Source: Nocardioides sp. Soil774
Lineage (GTDB): Bacteria; Actinomycetota; Actinomycetes; Propionibacteriales; Nocardioidaceae
Direction of reading: 5' to 3'
Length of the DNA: 64,000 nt
Assembly: GCF_001428125.1 (NCBI RefSeq)
Contig: NZ_LMSM01000008.1
Span: 293,185-357,184 of the forward strand
The notes beneath the pieces were generated by a model, which did no database searches, had not been told where the DNA came from, and worked only from the letters and a program-made list of their open reading frames with translations. Both the position numbers and the translations under genes were made by a program. The number at the start of each line of letters is the position of its first letter. Within the stretch, counting starts at the first letter, position 1. This document shows positions 16,332 to 24,078 of the stretch, piece by piece.

Positions 16332-17480
16332 GTGACGACCCCCCTGACACTGCGCCCCGTCTCCGCGCAGGAGCACCGCGACTTCATCGCCGGCCAGTCG
16401 TCCGCCAGCTTCCTCCAGACGCCGGCGTGGGCCAGCGTGAAGGCGGAGTGGCGCTCGGAGTCGGTCGGCTGGTTCCGCGGGAGCGACGGGCGCAGCGAGA
16501 TGGTGGGCGTGGGTCTCGTGCTCTACCGCCAGCTGCCCAAGGTCCGGCGCTACCTCGCCTACCTCCCCGAGGGCCCGGTCATCGACTGGTCCGGTGACGA
16601 CCTCGAGTCCTGGCTGACCCCCCTCGTCGCCCACCTCAAGGCCAAGGGCGCCTTCGCGGTCCGCATGGGGCCCCCGGTGGTCACCCGGCGCTGGTCGGCC
16701 GACCAGGTCAAGGCCGGCATCGCCGACGAGTCCGTGCGCTGCCTCGGCGACGTACCTCCCCTGGAGCGCTCGCAGGACGGCGCCTGCGTGATCGCCCAGC
16801 TGCACGAGCTGGGCTGGCAGCAGCAGAGCGCGGAGGGCGGCTTCTCGGCCGGGCAGCCGCAATTCAACTTCCAGATCCCCCTGGTCGACGGCGAGGGCGG
16901 CCCGCGCAGCGAGGACGACGTCCTGGCGGGCATGAACCAGCTGTGGCGCCGCAACATCAAGAAGGCCGACAAGGCCGGCGTCGAGGTCGCGCTCGGCGAG
17001 CGCCACGACCTCAAGGCCTTCCACGACCTCTACGCCCACACCGCGGAGCGCGACCACTTCACGCCCCGTCCGCTCTCCTACTTCGAGACGATGTACGACG
17101 CGCTCATCGCCGAGGACCCCGACCGCATCCAGCTCTGGCTGGCCCGCCACGAGGGCGACCTGGTCGCGGCCACCATCGCGATCCGCGTCGGCACCCACGC
17201 GTGGTACTCCTACGGTGCCTCGTCGACCGAGAAGCGCGAGGTGCGCGGGTCCAACGCCGTGCAGTGGGCGATGATCCGCCACGCGCTCGCGGCCGGCGCC
17301 CACGTCTACGACCTGCGCGGCATCACCGAGACCCTCGACGCCGACGACCCCCACGTCGGCCTCATCCAGTTCAAGGTCGGCACCGGCGGCCAGGCCGTGG
17401 AGTACGCCGGCGAGTGGGACTTGCCCATCAACCGGGCGATCTACAAGGCCTTCCAGCTGTACCTGGCGAGGCGCGCATGA
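16332..17480 (+). CDS. FemAB/FemX-family aminoacyltransferase
   Basis: 382 residues with two GNAT-like halves. SSASFLQTPAWASVK near the N-terminus, then YLPEGPVIDW, the helical LWRRNIKKADKAGVEV, and the C-terminal GSNAVQWAMIRHALAAGA and FKVGTGGQAVEYAGEWD are typical of Fem transferases, which use aminoacyl-tRNA to add amino acids to the peptidoglycan peptide or its precursor on the inner membrane face. GTG start chosen from the leaderless promoter. The stop overlaps a racemase-like gene by 4 bp, suggesting a joint role in making a modified peptide bridge. Confidence 0.87.
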   Translation: MTTPLTLRPVSAQEHRDFIAGQSSASFLQTPAWASVKAEWRSESVGWFRGSDGRSEMVGVGLVLYRQLPKVRRYLAYLPEGPVIDWSGDDLESWLTPLVAHLKAKGAFAVRMGPPVVTRRWSADQVKAGIADESVRCLGDVPPLERSQDGACVIAQLHELGWQQQSAEGGFSAGQPQFNFQIPLVDGEGGPRSEDDVLAGMNQLWRRNIKKADKAGVEVALGERHDLKAFHDLYAHTAERDHFTPRPLSYFETMYDALIAEDPDRIQLWLARHEGDLVAATIAIRVGTHAWYSYGASSTEKREVRGSNAVQWAMIRHALAAGAHVYDLRGITETLDADDPHVGLIQFKVGTGGQAVEYAGEWDLPINRAIYKAFQLYLARRA

Positions 17481-18565
17481 GCCTCACGCTCCGCGTCGAC
17501 GGCGAGCGGTGGCGCGCCCACCTGCTCGCGACCGCCACCCGCCACCCGGGCATCGTGCCGGTGGCCAAGGGCAACGGCTACGGCCTGACCCTGGGCCGGC
17601 TCGCGCGCCGCGCGCAGTGGCTGGCCGACCACGTCGAGCGCACCGGCGCGCGTCTCGACATGCTCGCGGTGGGCACCTACGACGAGGTCGGCGAGGCCGC
17701 GAGCCGCTACGACGGCGACCTGCTCGTGCTCACCCCGTGGCGCCCCTTCGGCGCCGCCCTCGACCTCGATGCGCGCACGACCTCGCGGGTGGTGCACACC
17801 GTCAGCCGTCCCGAGGACCTGACCGCGCTGCTGGAGCGCGACCCGGACGCCCGCTTCGTCCTCGAGCAGCTCACCTCGATGCGCCGCCACGGGATGACGC
17901 GGCGCGACCTCGCGGTCGCCGCCGACGTCGTACGCCGCCACGGTGGCGAGCGCGGCGGCCTGCGGGGCGTGGCGATGCACCTGCCGCTCAACACCACGTC
18001 GCACCTCGGCGAGGTGAGCCGGCTGGTCAACGACATCGTCGCCTCGGGCCTGCCCGCCCGCACCGTGTTCGTCTCGCACCTCACCCACGACGAGCACGCC
18101 CGGCTGGCCACGACGTACCCCGACTTCACGGTGCGCCCGCGCATCGGCACCGACCTCTGGCTCGGTGACCGCGGGGCGTTGTCGGTGAGCTCGACCGTGC
18201 TCGACGTGCACGAGGTCGAGCGCGGGGAGGCCTTCGGCTACCGCCAGCGCAGCGCGCCCAAGCACGGCCACATCGTCGTGGTCAGCGGCGGCACCGCGCA
18301 CGGCATCGGCCTGGAGGCACCGACCGGTGACCAGTCGTTCAAGGCCCGCGCCGCGACGCTGGCACGCGGCGGCATGGACGCGGTCGGGTTCGTGCGCTCC
18401 CCGTTCTCCATCGACGGCAAGCAGCGGCTCTTCGCCGAGCCCCCGCACATGCAGGCCTCGATGCTCTTCGTGCCCTCAGGCGCGCGCGTGCCCCGCATCG
18501 GGGAGGACATCGAGGTCCGGGTGCGCTTCACCGCGACCGACTTCGACCGCGTCGTCATCGACTGA
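17477..18565 (+). CDS. Alanine-racemase-like PLP protein (divergent)
   Basis: 362 residues. The N-terminal barrel carries VPVAKGNGYGLT with Lys31 in the place of the PLP-binding lysine of fold type III enzymes (usual form VVKANAYGHG). Further barrel strands include LAVGTYDEV, FVLEQLTSM and GVAMHLPLN. The C-terminal domain (about 230-362) lacks the canonical catalytic Tyr and the MD motif of alanine racemases that I would expect, so it is probably a different amino-acid racemase/epimerase or a PLP-binding non-racemase. It overlaps femX by 4 bp. Its 3' end overlaps the convergent membrane gene by 90 bp. Confidence 0.75.
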   Translation: MSLTLRVDGERWRAHLLATATRHPGIVPVAKGNGYGLTLGRLARRAQWLADHVERTGARLDMLAVGTYDEVGEAASRYDGDLLVLTPWRPFGAALDLDARTTSRVVHTVSRPEDLTALLERDPDARFVLEQLTSMRRHGMTRRDLAVAADVVRRHGGERGGLRGVAMHLPLNTTSHLGEVSRLVNDIVASGLPARTVFVSHLTHDEHARLATTYPDFTVRPRIGTDLWLGDRGALSVSSTVLDVHEVERGEAFGYRQRSAPKHGHIVVVSGGTAHGIGLEAPTGDQSFKARAATLARGGMDAVGFVRSPFSIDGKQRLFAEPPHMQASMLFVPSGARVPRIGEDIEVRVRFTATDFDRVVID

Positions 18566-19717
18566 GGCTGCGCGCAGCAGCGCGACGACGAGCCACAGCA
18601 GGCCCGCCACGCGCAGCACGACCGCCAGCCAGTAGGCCCGGGCGTCGTCGGCGACCGTCGGCACCAGCGCCTGCCCGACGTACCACCCGGTGATCACCGA
18701 GCTCACCAGGTGCAGGCCCTGCCACACCAGCAGGTCGCGCCACCGTGGCACGGCGACGGCGGCCAGCGGGAGAACGAGCAGGGCCGACTCGGGTGGGGCG
18801 GAGGGGGCCACGACGAGGGCGGCGGCCAGCAGGAGGAGTCCGGCGCGGGCACTGGCGACGACGGTCGGGCGACCTGAGCGCCGCACCACCCACCACGCCG
18901 CCGCGGCGGCCAGCGCCAGGACGGCGAGCTGCACGACCGTCCGCGAGGTGCGCGAGCCGCCGAACCCCATCTGCTGCAGGAGCAGCCACACCGACCCGAT
19001 GTCGGGCACCTCGCCATGACCGCGCCCGGGCAGCGTCACCACGACGTACGCCGCTGCTGCCGCGACGAGCGCGTCGACGCGGTCGCGCAGGCGACCGCCC
19101 ACGGCGACGACCCCGACGGCCGCGACGGCCACGGGCAGCGCGAAGGCCGCCCCGATCCCGGCGCCGACCCCGGCCAGCCAGCCACGCCCGGACGTCCAGC
19201 CCCAGAGCAGCACGGCGACGCCGACGGCGGCGACGAGGTCCCAGGAGAGCCAGTGGACGAGCAGCACCGGGGACAGCGCCCACCCCGCGGCCCCCCAGGG
19301 TCGGCGTACGTCGGTGCGCGCGAGCAGCGCGGTGGCCAGCAGGGCGAGCCCGGCCAGCACCACGGCGAGGGCGGCGGTGGTCGCGACGGTGCCGGAGCCC
19401 GGGCCGAACCCCGCGAGACGCTCGAGCCAGGTGGTGACGTGCGGAGGGGTGCCCGCGTCGATCGCCGTGCCGGCCAGGTCGGACCAGCACATCTGCGCGA
19501 AGGGCTGGTCCTGCTTGCCCCACCCCGACGGCACGCACGCCGACTTGGCGAGCATGCCCGCGCCGAGGACGACCGCGGTCGCCCCGAGCAGGGCACGCGA
19601 GGCGTCCCACCAGCGGTGGGACCCCGCCCGGGTGCCCGCCGGTCCCCCGACGACCGCCGACATCGTGGCGGCCACCGGGTCGGTGCGCGTCGGCGCTCCC
19701 GCGTCGTGCACGTCCAC
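18476..19717 (-). CDS. Polytopic membrane protein, probable GT87-like glycosyltransferase
   Basis: 413 residues with about ten hydrophobic helices (LALLATALLA, LLVHWLSWDLVAAVGVAVLLWG, ALPVAVAAVGVVAVGG, ALVVAPSAPPESALLVLPLAAV). A short aqueous loop after helix 1 has three Cys near WGKQDQPFAQMCWSDLAGTA, a pattern common in the actinobacterial DUF2029/mannosyltransferase family that uses polyprenyl-phosphate sugars outside the membrane. It begins with a GTG at 19717, 8 nt past the PBP stop, so it is co-transcribed with the PBP; a methionine 18 residues later is an alternative. The last 30 codons overlap the convergent racemase-like gene. Activity is inferred only from family resemblance. Confidence 0.65.
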   Translation of the reverse strand: MDVHDAGAPTRTDPVAATMSAVVGGPAGTRAGSHRWWDASRALLGATAVVLGAGMLAKSACVPSGWGKQDQPFAQMCWSDLAGTAIDAGTPPHVTTWLERLAGFGPGSGTVATTAALAVVLAGLALLATALLARTDVRRPWGAAGWALSPVLLVHWLSWDLVAAVGVAVLLWGWTSGRGWLAGVGAGIGAAFALPVAVAAVGVVAVGGRLRDRVDALVAAAAAYVVVTLPGRGHGEVPDIGSVWLLLQQMGFGGSRTSRTVVQLAVLALAAAAAWWVVRRSGRPTVVASARAGLLLLAAALVVAPSAPPESALLVLPLAAVAVPRWRDLLVWQGLHLVSSVITGWYVGQALVPTVADDARAYWLAVVLRVAGLLWLVVALLRAASVDDDAVEVGRGEAHPDLDVLPDAGHARA

Positions 19718-19725
19718 CGCCGACC

Positions 19726-22065
19726 TCAGGGGCGGAGGTCCGCCACGGACCCGCGTTGCTCCACCCGGCCCGCCGGTGTGGTCGGGCTGGTCGGCGCGGG
19801 CGTGGTGGGCGCCGGCGTCGTCGGCGCCGGAGTGGGCGCCGGCGTGGTCGGCACCGGGGTCGTGGGCACCGGGGTCGTGGGCACCGGCGTGGTGGGCACC
19901 GGCGTCGGCGTCTCGGTGGGCGTCGGCGTCTCGGTCGGGGACTCCGTCGGCTGCCCCACCGTCGGCTCCTTGGTGGGCTGCTTGGTCGGCTGCTTGGTGG
20001 GCTGCGGCGACGGGGGTGCCGGCGGCGGGGTGTACTCGTGGCCGTCCTCGGGCGCGTCGCCGTCGACGTAGGCGGGCTCCGGGAAGTCCTCGACCTCCAT
20101 GCCGTCCATGACCCGCTGCATGATCCCGGTCCAGGTCTGGGCGGGATAGACCGCACCGAAGTAGGACGGCAGCCACCCGTCGATCTGGTCGTCTCCGTCG
20201 CCGCGGACGTACATCACTGCCGTCGCCATCTGCGGGGTGTAGCCGGCGAACCAGGACGAGGACACGTGCTCGTCCTCGCCACCCGTGGCGGTGCCGGTCT
20301 TGCCGGCGGCGGGGCGGCCGAGCTCGAGGGCCGCCTGGCCGGTGCCGTTCTGGACGATCTGCTGCATCACGTAGGACGTGTCGGCCGCGATGTCCTCGTC
20401 GACCGCGCGGCGGTTGGCCGGCTTGTACTCGTAGAGGGTCCTGCCGTCCTTGTCGACGACCTTCTGCACGACGTGGGCGTCGGCGCGCTCGCCGCCGTTG
20501 GCGATGGTGGCGTAGGCGTTGGCCATGTTGATCGGGCTGACCCGGCCCTTGCCCAGGGTGATCAGCGTGTCCGACGGGCTGAAGTCGACCGACTTGTCGG
20601 GGATGCCGGGGTACTTCTTCGACGGCGTCTCGCCCGGGATCCCGAGCGCGCGCGCCATGTCGTAGATCGCGGCGGGGCCGTCGTTCATCGAGTCCGACAT
20701 GTCGACGAAGGCCGTGTTGATCGACTCCTCGCCCGCCGTCACCAGGCTCACCGCGGAGCCGTAGTCGTTGCCGAGGCCGTCGCTGCCGGTGCCCTCGTTG
20801 CGCACCTCGGTGCCGTCGGGGAACTCGTAGGGCGAGTCGCCCTGGAAGGTGTCCTCGAGCGAGAAGCCCTGCTTGATCGCGGCCGCCACGGTCAGCGGCT
20901 TGATGGTCGAGCCCGCCATGCCGCCTGTCGCGGCCCAGTTGATCTGCGACTGGAGGTAGTCCTGGCCGCCGTAGAAGCCGCGCACCGCGCCGGTGCCGAC
21001 CTCGATCGTCGCCGCGCCGATGTGGAGCTGCTTGTCGGCGAAGCCCTCGGGCTTCTCCTCCATCACGCCGGCCTCGACGTCGGCCATCACGTCGGGGTCG
21101 AACGTCGTGGTGATGCGCAGCCCGCCGCCGTCGATCTCGCTCTCGGACACGATGCCCTTGGCGAGCAGCTCGGACTTCACCAGCGCCAGCATGTGGCCCT
21201 TCTGGCCGCCGAACTGGCTCTGCGCGGCGACCTTCGGGAACTTCGGCAGCCGCTTCAGCGCCTGGTCGCGCTCCTCGGTGGTGATGGTGCCCATCTCCGC
21301 CATGCTGTCCAGGACGTACTCGTAGCGGCCCTTGAGGTCCTCCTTGGCCTGCTTGCCGTTGGCCGGGTCGTACTTCGAGGGGTTGTTGAGCACCGTGGCG
21401 AGCACGGCCGACTCACGCAGGCTGAGGTCCTTGGCGGGGTGGCCGAAGAACGCCTTCGACGCGGCCTGGATGCCGTAGGCCCCGCGGCCGAAGTAGATGG
21501 TGTTGAGGTATCCCTCGAGCACCTCGGTCTTGCTGAGCTGCTGCTGGATCTTGAGCGAGACGACCGCTTCCTTGATCTTGCGCTTGTAGCTCTGCTCGCT
21601 GCTCAGGTAGAGGATCTTGACGTACTGCTGGGTGATCGTCGAGGCACCCTGGCGGGCGTTGCCGCGGGCGTTGGAGAACAACGCGCGCAGGATGCCCTTG
21701 GGGTCGATGCCCTTGTCGGTCCAGAAGGTCTGGTTCTCCGCGGCGACCACCGCGTCCTGGATCGAGTCGGGCATCTCCCTGATCGGGATCGACTCGCGGT
21801 TCTGGTCCTCGTAGTAGGTGCCGAGCTGCTGCTTGCCGTCGGCGTAGTAGACGAACGTCGTCTGCGCCTGGAAGGCGGAGTTGGGCGTGGGGATGCCGAT
21901 CGCCTGGTAGAGCACGACGACCGCGCCGCCCAGCACCAGCGCGCCGACCACGCCGAGCACGGCGAGGACCTTGGCGACCTTGGCGGCCCGCTGCTTGCCC
22001 GTACGTCGTGGCTTCGGCCGCTTGGTCTGCGCCGGACCGGCGGCCCTCCGCTTGTTCTGAGTCAC
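19726..22065 (-). CDS. Class A penicillin-binding protein (transglycosylase/transpeptidase)
   Basis: 779 residues. Basic cytoplasmic tail (1-30), one helix (about 32-54), GT51 glycosyltransferase with catalytic Glu110 in AAENQTFW and GASTITQQYVK, and transpeptidase with STIK Ser386, SIN 448-450 and KTGT 589-592. It polymerises lipid II and cross-links peptides at the outer membrane face. The last 110 residues are a Thr/Pro-rich tail with tandem VPTTP/APTTP units, as in PonA-like actinobacterial PBPs. Position between the membrane glycosyltransferase and the PadR-ino1 pair parallels ponA1 in mycobacteria. A standard gene symbol is not assigned because paralogues are common. Confidence 0.95.
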   Translation of the reverse strand: MTQNKRRAAGPAQTKRPKPRRTGKQRAAKVAKVLAVLGVVGALVLGGAVVVLYQAIGIPTPNSAFQAQTTFVYYADGKQQLGTYYEDQNRESIPIREMPDSIQDAVVAAENQTFWTDKGIDPKGILRALFSNARGNARQGASTITQQYVKILYLSSEQSYKRKIKEAVVSLKIQQQLSKTEVLEGYLNTIYFGRGAYGIQAASKAFFGHPAKDLSLRESAVLATVLNNPSKYDPANGKQAKEDLKGRYEYVLDSMAEMGTITTEERDQALKRLPKFPKVAAQSQFGGQKGHMLALVKSELLAKGIVSESEIDGGGLRITTTFDPDVMADVEAGVMEEKPEGFADKQLHIGAATIEVGTGAVRGFYGGQDYLQSQINWAATGGMAGSTIKPLTVAAAIKQGFSLEDTFQGDSPYEFPDGTEVRNEGTGSDGLGNDYGSAVSLVTAGEESINTAFVDMSDSMNDGPAAIYDMARALGIPGETPSKKYPGIPDKSVDFSPSDTLITLGKGRVSPINMANAYATIANGGERADAHVVQKVVDKDGRTLYEYKPANRRAVDEDIAADTSYVMQQIVQNGTGQAALELGRPAAGKTGTATGGEDEHVSSSWFAGYTPQMATAVMYVRGDGDDQIDGWLPSYFGAVYPAQTWTGIMQRVMDGMEVEDFPEPAYVDGDAPEDGHEYTPPPAPPSPQPTKQPTKQPTKEPTVGQPTESPTETPTPTETPTPVPTTPVPTTPVPTTPVPTTPAPTPAPTTPAPTTPAPTSPTTPAGRVEQRGSVADLRP
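19846..19905 (-). repeat. 15-bp tandem repeats in the PBP tail
   Basis: About four units of a GGGGTCGTGGGCACC-like sequence encode VPTTP; variant units (APTTP) flank them on the lower-coordinate side. Copy number is probably variable between strains. Confidence 0.65.
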
Positions 22066-22117
22066 CGGGCAAGGGTACGGGTGAGGCTCGGCAGTCCCGA
22101 TTCGTCACCTGCGGATA

Positions 22118-22130
22118 TATCGCTACGATA
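22118..22130. promoter_or_regulatory. Small inverted repeat over the padR promoter
   Basis: TATCG-CTA-CGATA covers the likely -10 TACGAT (22124-22129), which ends 7 nt before the padR ATG. This is where PadR proteins bind to repress their own gene. It also sits in the divergent PBP/padR spacer. Confidence 0.45.
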
Positions 22131-22136
22131 GGTCGT

Positions 22137-22781
22137 ATGGCACGCCGTGGAGACACCATCGAGCTCGCAGTCCTCGGACTGCTGCACGAGGGACCCATGC
22201 ACGGCTACGAGCTGCGCAAGCGGCTCAACCTGATGCTCGGCTGGGGCCGCGTGCTGTCCTACGGCTCGCTCTACCCGGCGCTGAAGAAGATGCTGCGCGC
22301 CAACCTCATCACCGAGGTCACCGCGTCCGCTGCGGGTGCCACCCCGGTGAGCCGGCGCCCCCGGATCACCTACGAGGTCACCGAGCTCGGCAACGAGCAC
22401 TTCCAGCGGCTCATGTCGGAGGTGGGTCCGACCGCGTGGGAGGACGACAACTTCGACATCCGGTTCGCCTTCTTCTCCTCCACCGACATGGAGATCCGGC
22501 TCCGGGTGCTGGAGGGGCGGCGCTCGCGGCTCCAGGAGCGGCTCGCCCGCGTGCAGGGCGAGCTCGAGCGCACCCAGGCCGAGGTCAACCGCTACGCCGC
22601 CGAGCTCCAGCGGCACGGCGTCGAGTCGGTCGAGCGCGAGGTGCGCTGGCTCTCGGACCTGATCCGCGCCGAGCGCGGCGACGGGTCGCAGGGTTCCTCG
22701 TCCGTCACGCCCCCCGCAGCACCCACCGCACCATCCACCACCCCACGGGCCGCCGGTGGCGTCCCGGCCACCAACGACTGA
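22137..22781 (+). CDS. PadR-family transcriptional regulator
   Basis: 214 residues. Winged helix 1-90 with ELAVLGLLHEGPMHGYELRKRL and YPALKKM, the PadR signature, followed by a long coiled region (about 125-185, LRVLEGRRSRLQERLARVQ) that dimerises, and a disordered Pro/Thr tail. A PadR gene directly ahead of ino1 is conserved in actinobacteria, from memory including the mycobacterial Rv0047c-ino1 pair. Target and ligand unknown; control of ino1 or of itself is plausible. The in-frame start at 22008 would overlap the divergent PBP gene and is rejected. Confidence 0.92.
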   Translation: MARRGDTIELAVLGLLHEGPMHGYELRKRLNLMLGWGRVLSYGSLYPALKKMLRANLITEVTASAAGATPVSRRPRITYEVTELGNEHFQRLMSEVGPTAWEDDNFDIRFAFFSSTDMEIRLRVLEGRRSRLQERLARVQGELERTQAEVNRYAAELQRHGVESVEREVRWLSDLIRAERGDGSQGSSSVTPPAAPTAPSTTPRAAGGVPATND

Positions 22782-22829
22782 CCACGAGTCATGCGTCCAG
22801 TCGAGACCAGTAGAGAGAAGGAGAGCCCC

Positions 22830-23915
22830 ATGGGTTCGGTACGAGTAGGGATCGTCGGGGTCGGCAACTGCGCCACCTCCCTCATCCAGGGCGTTGAGTA
22901 CTACAAGGACGCGGACCCGACCGGGACCGTTCCGGGGCTCATGCACGTCGTCTTCGGCGACTACCACGTCAAGGACGTCGAGTTCGTCGTCGCCTTCGAC
23001 GTCGACGACAAGAAGGTCGGCAAGGACCTGTCCGAGGCGATCAACGCCTCGGAGAACAACACCATCAAGATCGCCGACGTCCCGACGCTCGGCATCGAGG
23101 TCAAGCGCGGCCCCACCCTCGACGGCCTCGGCAAGTACTACCGCCAGACCATCGAGGAGTCGGGCGCCGAGCCCGTCGACGTCGTGCAGGCGCTCAAGGA
23201 CGCCGAGGTCGACGTCCTCGTGTCCTACCTCCCCGTGGGCTCGGAGGAGGCCGACAAGTTCTACGCCCAGTGCGCGATCGACGCGGGCGTGGCCTTCGTC
23301 AACGCACTGCCCGTCTTCATCGCCTCCGACCCGGTCTGGGCCAAGAAGTTCGAGGACGCCGGCGTCCCGATCGTCGGCGACGACATCAAGAGCCAGGTCG
23401 GTGCCACCATCACCCACCGCGTGATGGCGAAGCTGTTCGAGGACCGCGGCGTCGCGCTGGACCGCACCTACCAGCTCAACGTCGGCGGCAACATGGACTT
23501 CAAGAACATGCTCGAGCGCGAGCGCCTGGAGTCCAAGAAGGTCTCCAAGACCCAGGCCGTCACCTCCAACCTCGAGGGCTCGCTGGCCGGCGTCGGCGCC
23601 GACGACCGCAACGTCCACATCGGCCCGTCCGACTACGTCGCGTGGCTCGACGACCGCAAGTGGGCCTACGTCCGCCTCGAGGGTCGCGCCTTCGGTGACG
23701 TCCCGCTCAACCTCGAGTACAAGCTCGAGGTCTGGGACTCCCCCAACTCGGCCGGCATCATCATCGACGCCGTCCGCGCGGCCAAGATCGCCAAGGACCG
23801 CGGCATCGGTGGCCCGATCCTCCCCGCCTCGGCCTACCTCATGAAGTCCCCGCCGGTGCAGATGGCCGACGACCTCGGTCGCGCCGAGCTGGAGAAGTTC
23901 ATCAAGGGCGAGTGA
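22830..23915 (+). CDS. ino1: myo-Inositol-1-phosphate synthase (Ino1)
   Basis: 361 residues, full length for actinobacterial Ino1. It isomerises glucose 6-phosphate to 1D-myo-inositol 3-phosphate with NAD+, the entry step to mycothiol and phosphatidylinositol lipids. Visible: Rossmann start [86 protein letters not shown] and the Lys/Asp-rich [21 protein letters not shown] is a strong SD for the ATG at 22830. It follows padR by 48 nt and is ended by a perfect 16-bp hairpin. Confidence 0.97.
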   Translation: MGSVRVGIVGVGNCATSLIQGVEYYKDADPTGTVPGLMHVVFGDYHVKDVEFVVAFDVDDKKVGKDLSEAINASENNTIKIADVPTLGIEVKRGPTLDGLGKYYRQTIEESGAEPVDVVQALKDAEVDVLVSYLPVGSEEADKFYAQCAIDAGVAFVNALPVFIASDPVWAKKFEDAGVPIVGDDIKSQVGATITHRVMAKLFEDRGVALDRTYQLNVGGNMDFKNMLERERLESKKVSKTQAVTSNLEGSLAGVGADDRNVHIGPSDYVAWLDDRKWAYVRLEGRAFGDVPLNLEYKLEVWDSPNSAGIIIDAVRAAKIAKDRGIGGPILPASAYLMKSPPVQMADDLGRAELEKFIKGE

Positions 23916-23942
23916 CGCCCGCGTCGTACGACGCTGCAGCAG

Positions 23943-23981
23943 GCGGCCCCGCAGGTCCACGTCCCGGACCTGCGGGGCCGC
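23943..23981. terminator. Perfect 16-bp terminator hairpin after ino1
   Basis: Arms GCGGCCCCGCAGGTCC (23943-23958) and its complement (23966-23981), 7-nt loop. The left arm plus ACG (19 nt) is repeated identically at the hairpin past the M6 protease gene (27845). Confidence 0.8.
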
Positions 23982-24078
23982 TGGCGTCTCCGGGTCGTGC
24001 GTAACCTCCCTCGTCCCGGCGTCGTTCTTTGGTCACCTGACGCAGTCTTCGAGCGCGTCCCGTCACCGAGGAAGCACG

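Noticed and set aside
17477..18565. Naming the PLP protein as alanine racemase (alr)
   Set aside because: The PLP motif is altered and the canonical C-terminal catalytic region is not recognisable, so only a family-level call is made.
19800..19915. Tandem repeat that might be a CRISPR or minisatellite
   Set aside because: 15-bp units without unique spacers that encode the VPTTP tail of the PBP.
19756..22131. 791-codon forward open frame opposite the PBP
   Set aside because: Antisense of the class A PBP; the reverse gene has all catalytic motifs.
22062..23960. 632-codon reverse frame across padR and ino1
   Set aside because: Shadow of two clearly recognised forward genes.
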